Of a DNA stretch of 64,000 nucleotides, positions 26,646 to 35,190 are shown piece after piece; the stretch's first letter is position 1; each line of letters begins with the position of its first letter. The position numbers were made by a program, and so were the translations under genes. Below the pieces are notes generated by a model that had not been told where the DNA came from, made no database searches, and saw nothing but the letters and a program-made list of their open reading frames with translations. Source of the stretch: Ruegeria sp. PrR005 (GTDB lineage Bacteria; Pseudomonadota; Alphaproteobacteria; Rhodobacterales; Rhodobacteraceae); contig NZ_JAAGOX010000011.1 of NCBI RefSeq assembly GCF_010500245.1, positions 186,001-250,000 on the forward strand. Direction: 5' to 3'.

Positions 26646-27454
26646 GGGCCGGATTGTTCCAGCCGGCCGCCCACGCGCACCATCGCGATCCGGGTCGCGG
26701 CGCCGGTGCGGTCGTCGGTCTCGACATAGACGCCCGACACCGTTGCGGCGCCCAATGCCGGAGTGAAACGGGTTTTGGCCATGCCGGTGATGAACCGGCG
26801 CATCGGCTCGGCCTTGTCCATGCCGATAACCGAATCGTAATCGCCGCACATGCCCGCGTCGCTCAGGTATCCGGTGCCGCCCGGCATCACCATCGCATCC
26901 GCCGTCGGCACATGGGTATGCGTCCCCACCACCAGGCTGGCGCGCCCGTCGCAGAAATGGCCCATCGCCATTTTCTCCGAAGTCGCCTCGCAATGCATGT
27001 CGACGATCACCGCATTGGCCATGCCGCCGCGCGGATGCGACTTCAGCACCGGTTCGATGGCCGAAAACGGATCGTCATAGGGACGCTTCATGAAGACCTG
27101 GCCCAGCACCTGCGCCACCAGCACCTTGCGCCCGCCCGGCGCGTTGAACAGGCGATGCCCCCGCCCCGGCGCGCCCTTGGCATAGTTGATCGGGCGCACG
27201 ATGCGGCTTTCGCCCTCGATGTATTGCAGCATGTCCTTCTGGTCGAAAGCATGATCGCCAAGGGTCAGGCAATCTGCCCCGGCATCGAGCAGCAGCTTGG
27301 CATGCTCACCCGACAGGCCCATGCCGTTCGAGGCGTTCTCGCCATTCACCACCACAAAATCAAGCTTCCACTCTGCCCGCAGCCGCGGCAGGTGCTCAAC
27401 CACCGCCGCGCGCCCGGCACGGCCCATCACATCGCCAAGAAAGAGTATCTTCAT
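26642..27454 (-). CDS. ymdB: YmdB-type metallophosphoesterase
   Basis: A 270-residue protein of the TIGR00282/YmdB family of binuclear-metal phosphodiesterases. Key motifs are FLGDVMGRAGR near the N-terminus, VVNGENASNGMGL, LGDHAFDQ (metal His), and VVGTHTHVPTADA. Bacillus YmdB hydrolyses 2',3'-cyclic nucleotides and affects biofilm and RNA decay. The start at 27454 follows AGGAC. Downstream the DMT gene is coupled by an overlapping ATG. The repeat between ymdB and the upstream cyclo-ligase gene probably separates them transcriptionally. Confidence 0.93.
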   Translation of the reverse strand: MKILFLGDVMGRAGRAAVVEHLPRLRAEWKLDFVVVNGENASNGMGLSGEHAKLLLDAGADCLTLGDHAFDQKDMLQYIEGESRIVRPINYAKGAPGRGHRLFNAPGGRKVLVAQVLGQVFMKRPYDDPFSAIEPVLKSHPRGGMANAVIVDMHCEATSEKMAMGHFCDGRASLVVGTHTHVPTADAMVMPGGTGYLSDAGMCGDYDSVIGMDKAEPMRRFITGMAKTRFTPALGAATVSGVYVETDDRTGAATRIAMVRVGGRLEQSGP

Positions 27455-27502
27455 GTCCCCGGTCCTAGGCGGCGGCGCGCCTTCGGGCAAGCGGGAAATG
27501 CA

Positions 27503-27601
27503 GGGGGCGCTGCCCCCGGCGCCTTCGGCGCCTCCCCCGGAGTATTTTCAACCAGAAAGAAGCAGGCGCGGGATCGGGCTTCTTTCTGGTCAAAAATACT
27601 C
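27503..27601. repeat. Dispersed palindromic repeat, copy 3 (full composite)
   Basis: The best composite copy. Hairpin GGGGGC-GCT-GCCCCC (27503-27517) is followed by GGCGCC-TTC-GGCGCC (27518-27532). Then comes the palindrome with arms GAGTATTTTCAACCAGAAAG.. (27540-27563) and its complement ending in AAAAATACTC (27578-27601). It sits between the minus-strand cyclo-ligase stop and the ymdB start, in terminator position. Confidence 0.85.
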
Positions 27602-27631
27602 AATGCGCGCGGGCCGAACCCGGGCGAAAGG

Positions 27632-28189
27632 TCAAAAGCTCAGCACCCGGCTTTCGGTGACCACCATATCAAGCGGCTGGTCGGTGGGTTCCAGCGGCAG
27701 CGCCTCGGCCTCTTGCGCGTCGAAGGCGAAACCGATGGCGAGCGTGGCGCGTCTGGCCCGCAATCCCTGCAAGGTACGGTCATAGAAACCGCCGCCATAA
27801 CCCAATCTGCCGCCCTGCGCGTCAAAGGCCACCAGCGGCACGATCAGAATCTCGGGTTCCATCCAGTCGTCGATTTCCGGCACCATGGCCCCAAACGGCC
27901 CCTCGCGCAGCGGGCCGTCCGGTTCCCAGCGCGAAAACCGCAAGGCCAGCCCTGCGCCCTGAATGACAGGAACGCCCACGGGACCGTGGGCGGCGGCCTC
28001 GGCCATGGCGGGCAGCGGGTCGATCTCGGTCCGGATCGGCATGTAGCCCGACAGCGGCACGCCGCGATAGCCAGCCAGGACTTCCGACAGCCGCCCCGCA
28101 GCACCCGGGGGACGCGCATCGAAGGCCAGTTTACGGCGGGCAAAAGCCGCCTTGCGGGCAGCGGCCTTGATCTCGGTCAGGTCGTCCAT
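27632..28189 (-). CDS. ygfA: 5-formyltetrahydrofolate cyclo-ligase
   Basis: A 185-residue enzyme that converts 5-formyl-THF to 5,10-methenyl-THF with ATP. The ATP/substrate signature is the C-terminal LIVPLVAFDAQGGRLGYGGGFYDRTL, and the N-terminal basic helix (KAAARKAAFARRKLAF) is typical. The start at 28189 lies 10 bp after the mgtE stop, so the two are probably cotranscribed. In several bacteria ygfA is linked to the 6S RNA gene, but there is no room for it here. Genes in the folate one-carbon pathway also occur at 60.8 kb (metF). Confidence 0.93.
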   Translation of the reverse strand: MDDLTEIKAAARKAAFARRKLAFDARPPGAAGRLSEVLAGYRGVPLSGYMPIRTEIDPLPAMAEAAAHGPVGVPVIQGAGLALRFSRWEPDGPLREGPFGAMVPEIDDWMEPEILIVPLVAFDAQGGRLGYGGGFYDRTLQGLRARRATLAIGFAFDAQEAEALPLEPTDQPLDMVVTESRVLSF

Positions 28190-28199
28190 GCGGGAGCCT

Positions 28200-29594
28200 T
28201 TACAACAGGAAGACGGAAGCCAGCCCCAGGAACGCGAAGAACCCCACCACGTCGGTAACGGTGGTGACGAATGTGCCCGAGGCCAGCGCCGGATCGACTC
28301 CGGCCTTTTCAAGAAGCACCGGAATGCCGGTGCCCGCCAGCCCGGCCACGACCAGATTGACCACCATTGCGGCAGCGATGACGATGCCCAGCATCGGCAG
28401 GCCGAACCAGACATAGCCGACCAGCCCCATCACCACGGCAAATACCAGCCCGTTGGCCAGGCCCACCACCACCTCGCGCCGGATCACCCGGCCCAGGTTC
28501 GACCCCGTAAGGTCGCGGGTGGCGAGCGCCCGCACCGCCACCGTCAGGCTCTGGGTACCGGCATTGCCCCCCATGGAGGCCACGATCGGCATCAGCACGG
28601 CCAGCGCCACGACGCTGGCGATCGTGTCCTCGAAGATCGAGATCACCAGCGAGGCCAGGATCGCGGTCGCCAGGTTGACCGCCAGCCAGGGCAGGCGCTG
28701 GCGCGTCGTCTCGACCGCCGTGTCGGACAGGCTGCTTTCCTCGCCGACACCGGCGAGGCGGAGGATGTCCTCTTCGTGGCCCTCGTCCAGTACGATCATC
28801 GCATCGTCGATGGTGATCATGCCGACCAGCCGGCCCTCGGCATCGACCACGGGCGCCGAGATCAGGTGGTACTGGTTGAAGGCATAGGCGACATCTTCCT
28901 CGTCCTGATCGACGGGAATGATCTGAAACGTCTCTTCGGCGAGGTCGGCAAGCGGGACCTCGCGCCGGGACGACATGATCCGGCCCAGGGTCACGTTGCC
29001 GATGGGATGCAGGCGCGGGTCGACCAGCACCACGTGATAGAACTGGTCCGGCAACTCGTCCGAGTTGCGCATGAAGTCGATGACCTCGCCCACCGTCCAG
29101 TGTTCGGGGGCCATCACCACCTCGCGCTGCATCAGGCGGCCAGCGGAGCCTTCGGGATAGGTCAGCGACTGTTCGACCGCGACCCGGTCGGCATCGTCCA
29201 GCGCGTCGAGGATCGCCACCTGCTCGGTCTCTTCGAGATCCTCGATCAGGTCGACCACATCGTCGCTGTCCAGTTCGCGCACCGCCTCGGCCAAGACCTC
29301 GGGCGTCAGCTGGCGGATCACGTCCTCGCGGATGCCCTCGTCAAGTTCGGACAGGATCTCGCCATCGAACTCGCGGTCGTAGAGACGGATCAGGTCCGCC
29401 CGGTCCTGGGCGTCGATCTGTTCCAGAAGGTCGGCGATGTCGGCCGCGTGCAACGGCTCCATCAACTCGATCAGACGCTCACGATTGCCTACCTCGACCG
29501 CCTCGAGAATCTCGGCCACAAGCTCGAGATCGAGCTCATAGGCGTCCTCGTCGCGGGGCTTTTCCAGATCGGGTGTGTCGGAACCTGTGCTCAT
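28200..29594 (-). CDS. mgtE: Magnesium transporter MgtE
   Basis: A 464-residue Mg2+ channel of the MgtE family. A helical N domain lies at about residues 15-140 (acidic, with LIELMEPLHAADIADLLEQ). A pair of CBS domains that sense cytoplasmic Mg2+ follows at about 145-270 (LGRIMSSRREVPLADLAEE; GRLVGMITIDDAMIVL). Five membrane helices from about 295 carry the conserved pore stretch MPIVASMGGNAGTQSLTVAVRALA. It is divergent from guaD across 137 bp. I see no M-box-type RNA leader in that short gap. Confidence 0.95.
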   Translation of the reverse strand: MSTGSDTPDLEKPRDEDAYELDLELVAEILEAVEVGNRERLIELMEPLHAADIADLLEQIDAQDRADLIRLYDREFDGEILSELDEGIREDVIRQLTPEVLAEAVRELDSDDVVDLIEDLEETEQVAILDALDDADRVAVEQSLTYPEGSAGRLMQREVVMAPEHWTVGEVIDFMRNSDELPDQFYHVVLVDPRLHPIGNVTLGRIMSSRREVPLADLAEETFQIIPVDQDEEDVAYAFNQYHLISAPVVDAEGRLVGMITIDDAMIVLDEGHEEDILRLAGVGEESSLSDTAVETTRQRLPWLAVNLATAILASLVISIFEDTIASVVALAVLMPIVASMGGNAGTQSLTVAVRALATRDLTGSNLGRVIRREVVVGLANGLVFAVVMGLVGYVWFGLPMLGIVIAAAMVVNLVVAGLAGTGIPVLLEKAGVDPALASGTFVTTVTDVVGFFAFLGLASVFLL

Positions 29595-29731
29595 GGTTAG
29601 CCCCTATGCGAATTGGCCGCGAATTTGAAGAAGCAGCTATCAGAAAACAATGACAATGGCGCAATTTACCGCCGGGCCGGGAATGTTTTAGGGTAGCGTC
29701 CGTTTTGTGATGCGCAAAGGAGGTCCGGACG

Positions 29732-31015
29732 ATGACCGGCAAGACGATCCTCAGGGGGCAGGTCCTGTCCTTTGCCCGCTCTCCGTTCGAAGGCGCGCCC
29801 GCGGATGCGGTACAGGTCGATGAGGCCGTGCTGATCGACGGGTCGCATATCGCGGCTGTCGGCACGCTGGCTGCGATGCGCGCGGCAGCACCGGAAGCCG
29901 CCGAGACGAACCATGGCGCGCATGTCATCCTGGCCGGTTTTGTCGATGCCCATGTGCATTATCCCCAGACGGCGATGATCGCCAGCTGGGGCAAACGGCT
30001 GATCGACTGGCTCAACACCTATACCTTTCCCGAGGAGCGCAAGTTCGCCGATCCGGCCTATGCGTCCGAGATCGCCGCGCGCTATCTGGACCTGACGGCG
30101 GCGCATGGCACCACCACCATGTGCAGTTTCTGCACCATCCATCCCGAGAGCGTGGAGGCCTTCTTTTCCGAGGCGCAGGCGCGCGGGCAGCGGGTGGTGG
30201 CGGGCAAGACCTGCATGGACCGCAACGCCCCCGAATTCCTGCGCGACACGGCGCAAAGCGCCTATGACCAGTCCAAGGCGCTGTTGCAGAAGTGGCATGG
30301 GGTGGACCGGATCTCTTACGCGATCACGCCCCGGTTCTCGCCCACTTCCACACCGGAACAGCTGGATGCGATGGGCGCGCTCTGGGCCGAGCATCCCGAT
30401 TGCCTGATGCAGACCCATCTGAGCGAACAGACCGACGAGATCGAATGGGTCAAGGGGCTCTACCCCGAGGCGCGGGATTACCTGGACACCTACGAGCAGC
30501 ACGGGCTCTTGGGTGGGCGTGGGCTCTATGGCCATGCGATCCACTTGGAAAAGCGCGAGCGCGACCGGCTGCGCGAACATGGTGCCGGGCTTATCCATTG
30601 CCCGACCTCGAACACCTTCATCGGCTCGGGCCTCTTCGACATGGCCGGGCTGATGGGTGAGGGGCAGCGCATCGGGCTGGCCACCGATACCGGTGGCGGG
30701 TCCAGCTTTTCCATGCTGCGCACCATGGCGGCGGCCTATGAGATCGGCCAGCTGCGCGGCGTGCCGCTGCATGCGGCGCAGCTGTTGTGGCTGGCCACCC
30801 AGGGCTCGGCCCGGGCGCTGCGGATGGATCACCAGATCGGCAATATCGCAGCCGGGATGGAGGCCGATCTGGTGGTGCTCGACCTCGCCTCCACCCCCGC
30901 CATCGCCCAGCGCAGCGGGGTGGCGGACAACCTGTGGGAGGCGCTGTTTCCGACCATCATGATGGGCGATGACCGCGCCATTGCCGAGGTCTGGATCGGC
31001 GGCAGGCGGGTCTGA
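29732..31015 (+). CDS. guaD: Guanine deaminase
   Basis: A 427-residue amidohydrolase that converts guanine to xanthine. Diagnostic segments are AGFVDAHVHYPQTAMIASWG (metal HxH and guanine pocket), TTTMCSFCTIHPES, the substrate region TPRFSPTSTPEQLDAMG, MQTHLSEQTDEI and the metal Asp in GLATDTGGGSSFSML. The length matches bacterial GuaD. The start is preceded by AAAGGAGG. It ends 52 bp before the convergent 8-oxoguanine deaminase, forming a purine-deamination pair. Confidence 0.96.
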   Translation: MTGKTILRGQVLSFARSPFEGAPADAVQVDEAVLIDGSHIAAVGTLAAMRAAAPEAAETNHGAHVILAGFVDAHVHYPQTAMIASWGKRLIDWLNTYTFPEERKFADPAYASEIAARYLDLTAAHGTTTMCSFCTIHPESVEAFFSEAQARGQRVVAGKTCMDRNAPEFLRDTAQSAYDQSKALLQKWHGVDRISYAITPRFSPTSTPEQLDAMGALWAEHPDCLMQTHLSEQTDEIEWVKGLYPEARDYLDTYEQHGLLGGRGLYGHAIHLEKRERDRLREHGAGLIHCPTSNTFIGSGLFDMAGLMGEGQRIGLATDTGGGSSFSMLRTMAAAYEIGQLRGVPLHAAQLLWLATQGSARALRMDHQIGNIAAGMEADLVVLDLASTPAIAQRSGVADNLWEALFPTIMMGDDRAIAEVWIGGRRV

Positions 31016-31041
31016 CCGCCCTGCGGGCGGGCCTCCGGCGG

Positions 31042-31063
31042 GAGTATTTTTTGCGAAATGAAG
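31042..31063. repeat. Dispersed repeat, single-arm copy
   Basis: GAGTATTTTTTGCGAAATGAAG matches the variant arm seen at 18642 and 39689. It fills the gap between the convergent stops of guaD (31015) and the 8-oxoguanine deaminase (31068), with a CCTCCGGCGGGAG lead-in. No second arm is present. Confidence 0.7.
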
Positions 31064-31067
31064 GGGC

Positions 31068-32402
31068 TCAGCCCATCAGGGTGCGGGCGAGACTGTTCTG
31101 GCGTTCGATCATGCGCGGCAGGTCGATGGTGGTGATCTGGCCGTCGCGCACGATCTGGCGGCCTTCGACAAACAGGTGCTTGACCCGGGTAGGTCCGGCC
31201 AGCAGCAGCGCCGCCGGATCCCAGCTGCCCGCGCTATCAATGCCCGAGACATCCCAGACCGCGATATCGGCACGTTTGCCCAGCTCGAGCCGGCCGCAAT
31301 CGGGGCGGCCCAGCACATCGGCGCCGCCGCGGGTGGCGATCTCCAGCGCCTCGCGGGCCGACATGGCATTGGCGCCCCGCGCCACCCGTTGCAGCAGCAT
31401 CGCCTGCCGCGCCTCACCCATCAGGTTGCCGCTGTCGTTGCTGGCCGAGCCGTCGACCCCCAACCCCACAGGCACGCCCGCGTCGCGCATCGCACGCACC
31501 GGGGCGATGCCACTGCCCAGACGGCAGTTGGAACAGGGGCAATGGGCGACGCCGGTGCGTGAGCGGGCGAAGAGGTCGATCTCGGCCTCATCCAGCTTGA
31601 CGCAATGGGCGTGCCAGACATCCGGGCCGATCCAGCCCAGATCCTCGGCATATTGGCCGGGGAGGCAGCCGAACTGCGCCAGACTATAGGCGATATCCTC
31701 GTCATTCTCGGCCAGATGGGTGTGCAGCATCACGCCCTTGTCGCGCGCCAGCAGGGCGGCGTTACGCATCAGTTCGCGGCTGACCGAGAAGGGCGAACAG
31801 GGGGCAAGGCCCACGCGGCACATGCTGCCCTCGCCCGCATCGTGATAGGCATCGACCACCCGGATCATGTCGTCCAGGATCGCGGCTTCACCCTCGACCA
31901 GCGTATCGGGCGGCAGGCCACCGGCGCTTTCGCCGATGCTCATGGCGCCCCTTGTGGGGTGAAAGCGCAGGCCAAGCTCGGTCGCGGCGGCGATGGTATC
32001 GTCAAGCCGCGCGCCGTTGGGGTAGAGATACAGGTGATCGGAACTGAGCGTGCAGCCCGACAGCGCCAGCTCGGCCAGCCCGATCTGGGCCGAGACGAAC
32101 ATCTCCTCGGGCCCGAAACGGGACCAGATCGGATAGAGCGTCTTGAGCCAGCCAAAAAGCAGCGCATCCTGCCCCCCCGGCACCGCGCGGGTCAGGCTCT
32201 GGTACAGGTGGTGATGGGTGTTCACGAGGCCCGGCGTGACCACGCAGCCGCGCGCCTCGTGCACCGCGCCGGTGGTGACGAGGCCTTGGCCGATGGCCGC
32301 AACGACCCCGTCCCGGATCAGGATATCGGCGCCGGAGAGTTCGCGGCGCTCGGCATCCATGGTCAGGATGCAATCGGCATTACGGATGATAATTTCGGAC
32401 AT
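31068..32402 (-). CDS. 8-oxoguanine deaminase
   Basis: A 444-residue amidohydrolase. It has VTPGLVNTHHHLYQSLTRA (metal site), the segment LLFGWLKTLYPIWSRFG that is characteristic of the 8-oxoguanine deaminase group (Pa0142-like), HTHLAENDEDI, CVKLDEAEID and the metal Asp in GLGVDGSASND. It deaminates 8-oxoguanine to urate, a step in clearing oxidised purine bases. The start at 32402 follows AGGGAAG. It is convergent with guaD, which suggests co-selected purine-base catabolism. Confidence 0.93.
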   Translation of the reverse strand: MSEIIIRNADCILTMDAERRELSGADILIRDGVVAAIGQGLVTTGAVHEARGCVVTPGLVNTHHHLYQSLTRAVPGGQDALLFGWLKTLYPIWSRFGPEEMFVSAQIGLAELALSGCTLSSDHLYLYPNGARLDDTIAAATELGLRFHPTRGAMSIGESAGGLPPDTLVEGEAAILDDMIRVVDAYHDAGEGSMCRVGLAPCSPFSVSRELMRNAALLARDKGVMLHTHLAENDEDIAYSLAQFGCLPGQYAEDLGWIGPDVWHAHCVKLDEAEIDLFARSRTGVAHCPCSNCRLGSGIAPVRAMRDAGVPVGLGVDGSASNDSGNLMGEARQAMLLQRVARGANAMSAREALEIATRGGADVLGRPDCGRLELGKRADIAVWDVSGIDSAGSWDPAALLLAGPTRVKHLFVEGRQIVRDGQITTIDLPRMIERQNSLARTLMG

Positions 32403-32519
32403 AGCTACACACTTCCCTATCGCACCCGTTTCATAGAAGTGTGTGATGCGCCGATGGAAAACGGGGTCAAGAACCGGCACTTGCGAAGTCTACCCCAGCG
32501 GTCGGCGGACCGCAAGACA

Positions 32520-33311
32520 TCAGACCCGGCTGAGGATCTCCAGCGCCGCCGCGTGCACCTGCGGATTGGCCGCGGCGAGCGCCCTGCCCCCTTCATGAGC
32601 CGGTCCCCCCTGCCAGTCCGTGACAACGCCCCCGGCGGCCCGGATCAGGGCAATCGGGGCCTGGATGTCGACCGCCTTCAGCCCCGCCTCGATGACCAGA
32701 TCCACCAACCCGGCTGCCAGCAGCGCATAGGCGTAGCAATCCATGCCATAGCGGGTGAGTTTGACCCGTTGCGACACCGCACGGAACGCCGCCTCTTCAT
32801 CGCTGCTGCCCAGTTCGGGGAAGGTGGTGAACAGTACCGCGTCATCCAGCGTGGCGCCGCGCCGGGTGCCCAGATCGCGCCGCCCCAGCGGCCCGACCAT
32901 ATGCGCCCCCTGCGGCGTGCCGATGAACCGTTCGCCGATATAGGGCTGGTCGACCACCCCCAGGAACGGGCCATTCTGGTCCGAGAGCGCAATCAGCACC
33001 CCCCATGTGGGCGTGCCCGAGATGAAGCCCCGGGTTCCGTCGATGGGATCGAGCACCCAGGTCCGGCCGGACCGGCCCGGGACATTGGCAAACTCTTCAC
33101 CGTGAATCGCGTCCTGCGGCCGCAGATCCGCCAGGATCGCGCGCATCGCCAGCTCGGCGTCGCGATCAGCTGCCGTTACCGGATCGAACCCGGCGGCAAG
33201 CTTGTTTTCCGCGTCCAGGTCCGCCCGCCGGAAATAGGGAAGAATGGCTTGCCGCGCGGCGTCGGCAAGCTTTTCGGCGATCGCGACATCTGTCAGGTTT
33301 ACGTCTGTCAT
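32520..33311 (-). CDS. hisN: Histidinol-phosphatase of the inositol-monophosphatase family
   Basis: A 263-residue FIG-superfamily phosphatase. The metal motifs are GEE in IHGEEFANV and WVLDPIDGTRGFISGTPTW, with the C-terminal VDIQAPIALIRAAGGVVTDWQGG. The TRGF form and the YGMDCYAYALLAAGLVD stretch are those of HisN-type histidinol-phosphatases of alphaproteobacteria. Other IMPase-like substrates are possible. It starts 49 bp after the XRE regulator gene on the same strand, so the two may be cotranscribed. Confidence 0.9.
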   Translation of the reverse strand: MTDVNLTDVAIAEKLADAARQAILPYFRRADLDAENKLAAGFDPVTAADRDAELAMRAILADLRPQDAIHGEEFANVPGRSGRTWVLDPIDGTRGFISGTPTWGVLIALSDQNGPFLGVVDQPYIGERFIGTPQGAHMVGPLGRRDLGTRRGATLDDAVLFTTFPELGSSDEEAAFRAVSQRVKLTRYGMDCYAYALLAAGLVDLVIEAGLKAVDIQAPIALIRAAGGVVTDWQGGPAHEGGRALAAANPQVHAAALEILSRV

Positions 33312-33360
33312 GATGCTGCTTTGCCATCGAAGGCGCGGCAAAGCAACAGGCGTCGGATCG

Positions 33361-33732
33361 TCAGGCGACGTCGCTGAGAACGCGGGCCAGTTCGAACAGA
33401 CGGCGGCGCTGGTTTTCCGGGATCGCGTAATAGGAGCGGACCAGGTCCAGCGCTTCCTTGTCGCCCATCAGATCGGCAGGCACGCTGGGCTTTTCCGAGC
33501 TGCCCTTTTGCGTCTCGTCCAGCCCTTCGAAGAAGAAGCTGACCGGCACATCCAGCGCCTCGGCGATATCCCAAAGGCGCGAAGCGCTGATCCGGTTGGC
33601 GCCGGTCTCGTATTTCTGGATCTGCTGGAACTTGATGCCGACCTGCTCGGCCAGCTGCTGCTGGGTCATACCGATCAACCAGCGCCGGTGACGGACGCGC
33701 TTGCCCACATGGACGTCAACAGGATGGGTCAT
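33361..33732 (-). CDS. XRE-family helix-turn-helix regulator
   Basis: A 123-residue protein with a Cro/CI-type helix-turn-helix at about residues 9-64 (GKRVRHRRWLIGMTQQQLAEQVG, QIQKYETGANRISASRLWDIAEAL). A short C-terminal helical tail follows (ALDLVRSYYAIPENQRRRLFELARVL). This form is common in alphaproteobacteria as a single-copy chromosomal regulator of unknown target. It is upstream of hisN and divergent from the quinone reductase. The 348-bp upstream region probably holds its own promoter. Confidence 0.88.
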   Translation of the reverse strand: MTHPVDVHVGKRVRHRRWLIGMTQQQLAEQVGIKFQQIQKYETGANRISASRLWDIAEALDVPVSFFFEGLDETQKGSSEKPSVPADLMGDKEALDLVRSYYAIPENQRRRLFELARVLSDVA

Positions 33733-34080
33733 TGAATTTCTCCTCTGATACACTGACAACCGCCCGGGGAAACAACCGGAGGGGCAGACTTGCCCAATTG
33801 TCCGGCATTGCCGACTAAGGTTTTCCTAATAACGTCTGGCAACCCGAACCTCACCACTTTGGAATATGACGAAATTATGGGTTGAATTCAAGTTGGTTGA
33901 ATCTTCTGACCCGAAGATACACTTTTGGTTGTGCGCCATTTTGACACGTACAACCTGTGTGGAGTAGCGCCCGGCACCACCGGGAATATCGCCGCGACTC
34001 TGTGACCGCTCGACGCCCTGCCTGTTTGACAGCTGCGCCGCGCTTGGCCTTTATGGCCGAAGAATCAAGAGGTAACAGCA
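33733..34080. other. Intergenic region between divergent XRE regulator and quinone reductase
   Basis: 348 bp with no convincing gene. The first half is noticeably AT-rich compared with the surroundings. A tract near 33821 reads ACTAAGGTTTTCCTAATAACG. I cannot assign an RNA. The right end holds a candidate promoter for the quinone reductase: TTGACA (34026-34031), 18-bp spacer, TTTATG (34050-34055). Confidence 0.4.
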
Positions 34081-35037
34081 ATGCGTTCATTCACTGTGCT
34101 CAAGGATGCCACCCAGGCCGTTCTGGTCGACAGGCCGGTTCCGATGCCCGGACCCGGTGAAATCCGGGTCGACATTCGGGCGTGCGGACTGAACTTTGCC
34201 GACCTGTTGATGCAGAAGGGTACGTACCAGGATACCCCGGCCGCCCCCTTCACCTTGGGCCTCGAAGTGGCCGGAATCGTCAATTCCGTGGGGCCGCAGG
34301 TGGACGGTTTTGCCGTCGGCGACCGAATCGCCGTCTACTCGGGACAGGGCGGATTGGCCGAACAGGGGGTGTTTTCCGCCGATCGCGCAGTGAAACTGCC
34401 CGACATGATGAGTTTCGAGCACGCCGCAGCCTTTCTGATCGCCTATGGCACCAGTCATATGGCGCTGGATCACCGGGCGCGCCTGCAACCGGGCGAAACT
34501 CTGCTGGTGACCGGAGCCGCGGGCGGGGTCGGGCTGACGGCGGTCGAGATCGGCAAGCTGATGGGCGCGCGGGTGATCGCCCATGCGCGCGGAGCTGACA
34601 AGCTCGAGATCGCACGCCAGGCTGGCGCCGATATCGTGATCGACGCGAGCGAGGATCTGCGCGCCCGGCTGCTGGAACTTGGCGGGGTCGATGTCGTCTA
34701 TGACGCGATTGGCGGCGAGGTATTCAAGGCCGCCTTTCGCGCCACCAACCCCGAAGGCCGCCTGCTGCCGATCGGTTTCGCCGGTGGCGACGTGCCGCAA
34801 ATTCCGGCCAATCACCTGCTGGTCAAGAACCTGACGGTGATCGGTTTCTATATCGGCGGCTATCTGAAGTTCCGGCCCGAGGTCATGCGGCAAAGTTTCG
34901 AAACCCTGTTCCGGTGGTACCAGGAGGGCAAGCTGAAACCGCATGTCAGCCATGTGCTGCCACTGGATCGTGTCGAAGAGGGAATGGAGCTGCTGCGCAG
35001 CCGCGCCTCGACCGGCAAGGTGGTGATCACCCCCTGA
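34081..35037 (+). CDS. Zinc-free quinone oxidoreductase (MDR family)
   Basis: A 318-residue NADPH:quinone-reductase-like member of the medium-chain dehydrogenase/reductase family. The N-terminal GroES-like domain has CGLNFADLLMQKGTYQ and PFTLGLEVAGIV. The Rossmann domain has LVTGAAGGVGLTAVEIGK at about residues 142-160. The structural-zinc Cys cluster of alcohol dehydrogenases is absent, as expected for the quinone-reductase branch. Single gene between the XRE intergenic region and a palindromic repeat. The physiological acceptor is unknown. Confidence 0.92.
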   Translation: MRSFTVLKDATQAVLVDRPVPMPGPGEIRVDIRACGLNFADLLMQKGTYQDTPAAPFTLGLEVAGIVNSVGPQVDGFAVGDRIAVYSGQGGLAEQGVFSADRAVKLPDMMSFEHAAAFLIAYGTSHMALDHRARLQPGETLLVTGAAGGVGLTAVEIGKLMGARVIAHARGADKLEIARQAGADIVIDASEDLRARLLELGGVDVVYDAIGGEVFKAAFRATNPEGRLLPIGFAGGDVPQIPANHLLVKNLTVIGFYIGGYLKFRPEVMRQSFETLFRWYQEGKLKPHVSHVLPLDRVEEGMELLRSRASTGKVVITP

Positions 35038-35100
35038 CGCGCAGGGCGGCGGCCAGCCCCGTTGGCGCTCGGATCAATCGCGCAACAATGGCGGCCGCAG

Positions 35101-35164
35101 GAGTATTTAGAGCCCTAAAGAAGCAGGACGATGCGATGCCGCTTCTTTCTGGTCACAAATACTC
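35101..35164. repeat. Dispersed palindromic repeat, copy 4
   Basis: Arms GAGTATTTAGAGCCCTAAAGAAGC (35101-35124) and GCTTCTTTCTGGTCACAAATACTC (35141-35164). The left arm has diverged in the middle while keeping the ends. It lies between the convergent stops of the quinone reductase and the LysR gene and could terminate both. Confidence 0.8.
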
Positions 35165-35190
35165 CCGCCGGAGGCGTCCGTCGGTACCCG

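Noticed and set aside
28189-29731. 6S RNA or Mg2+ riboswitch near ygfA/mgtE
   Set aside because: Only 10 bp separate mgtE and ygfA, and the 137-bp gap upstream of mgtE shows no leader-like folding that I can support.
31605-33377. 590-codon open frame opposite the 8-oxoguanine deaminase and hisN
   Set aside because: Crosses two well-supported genes in antisense with no recognisable domain.
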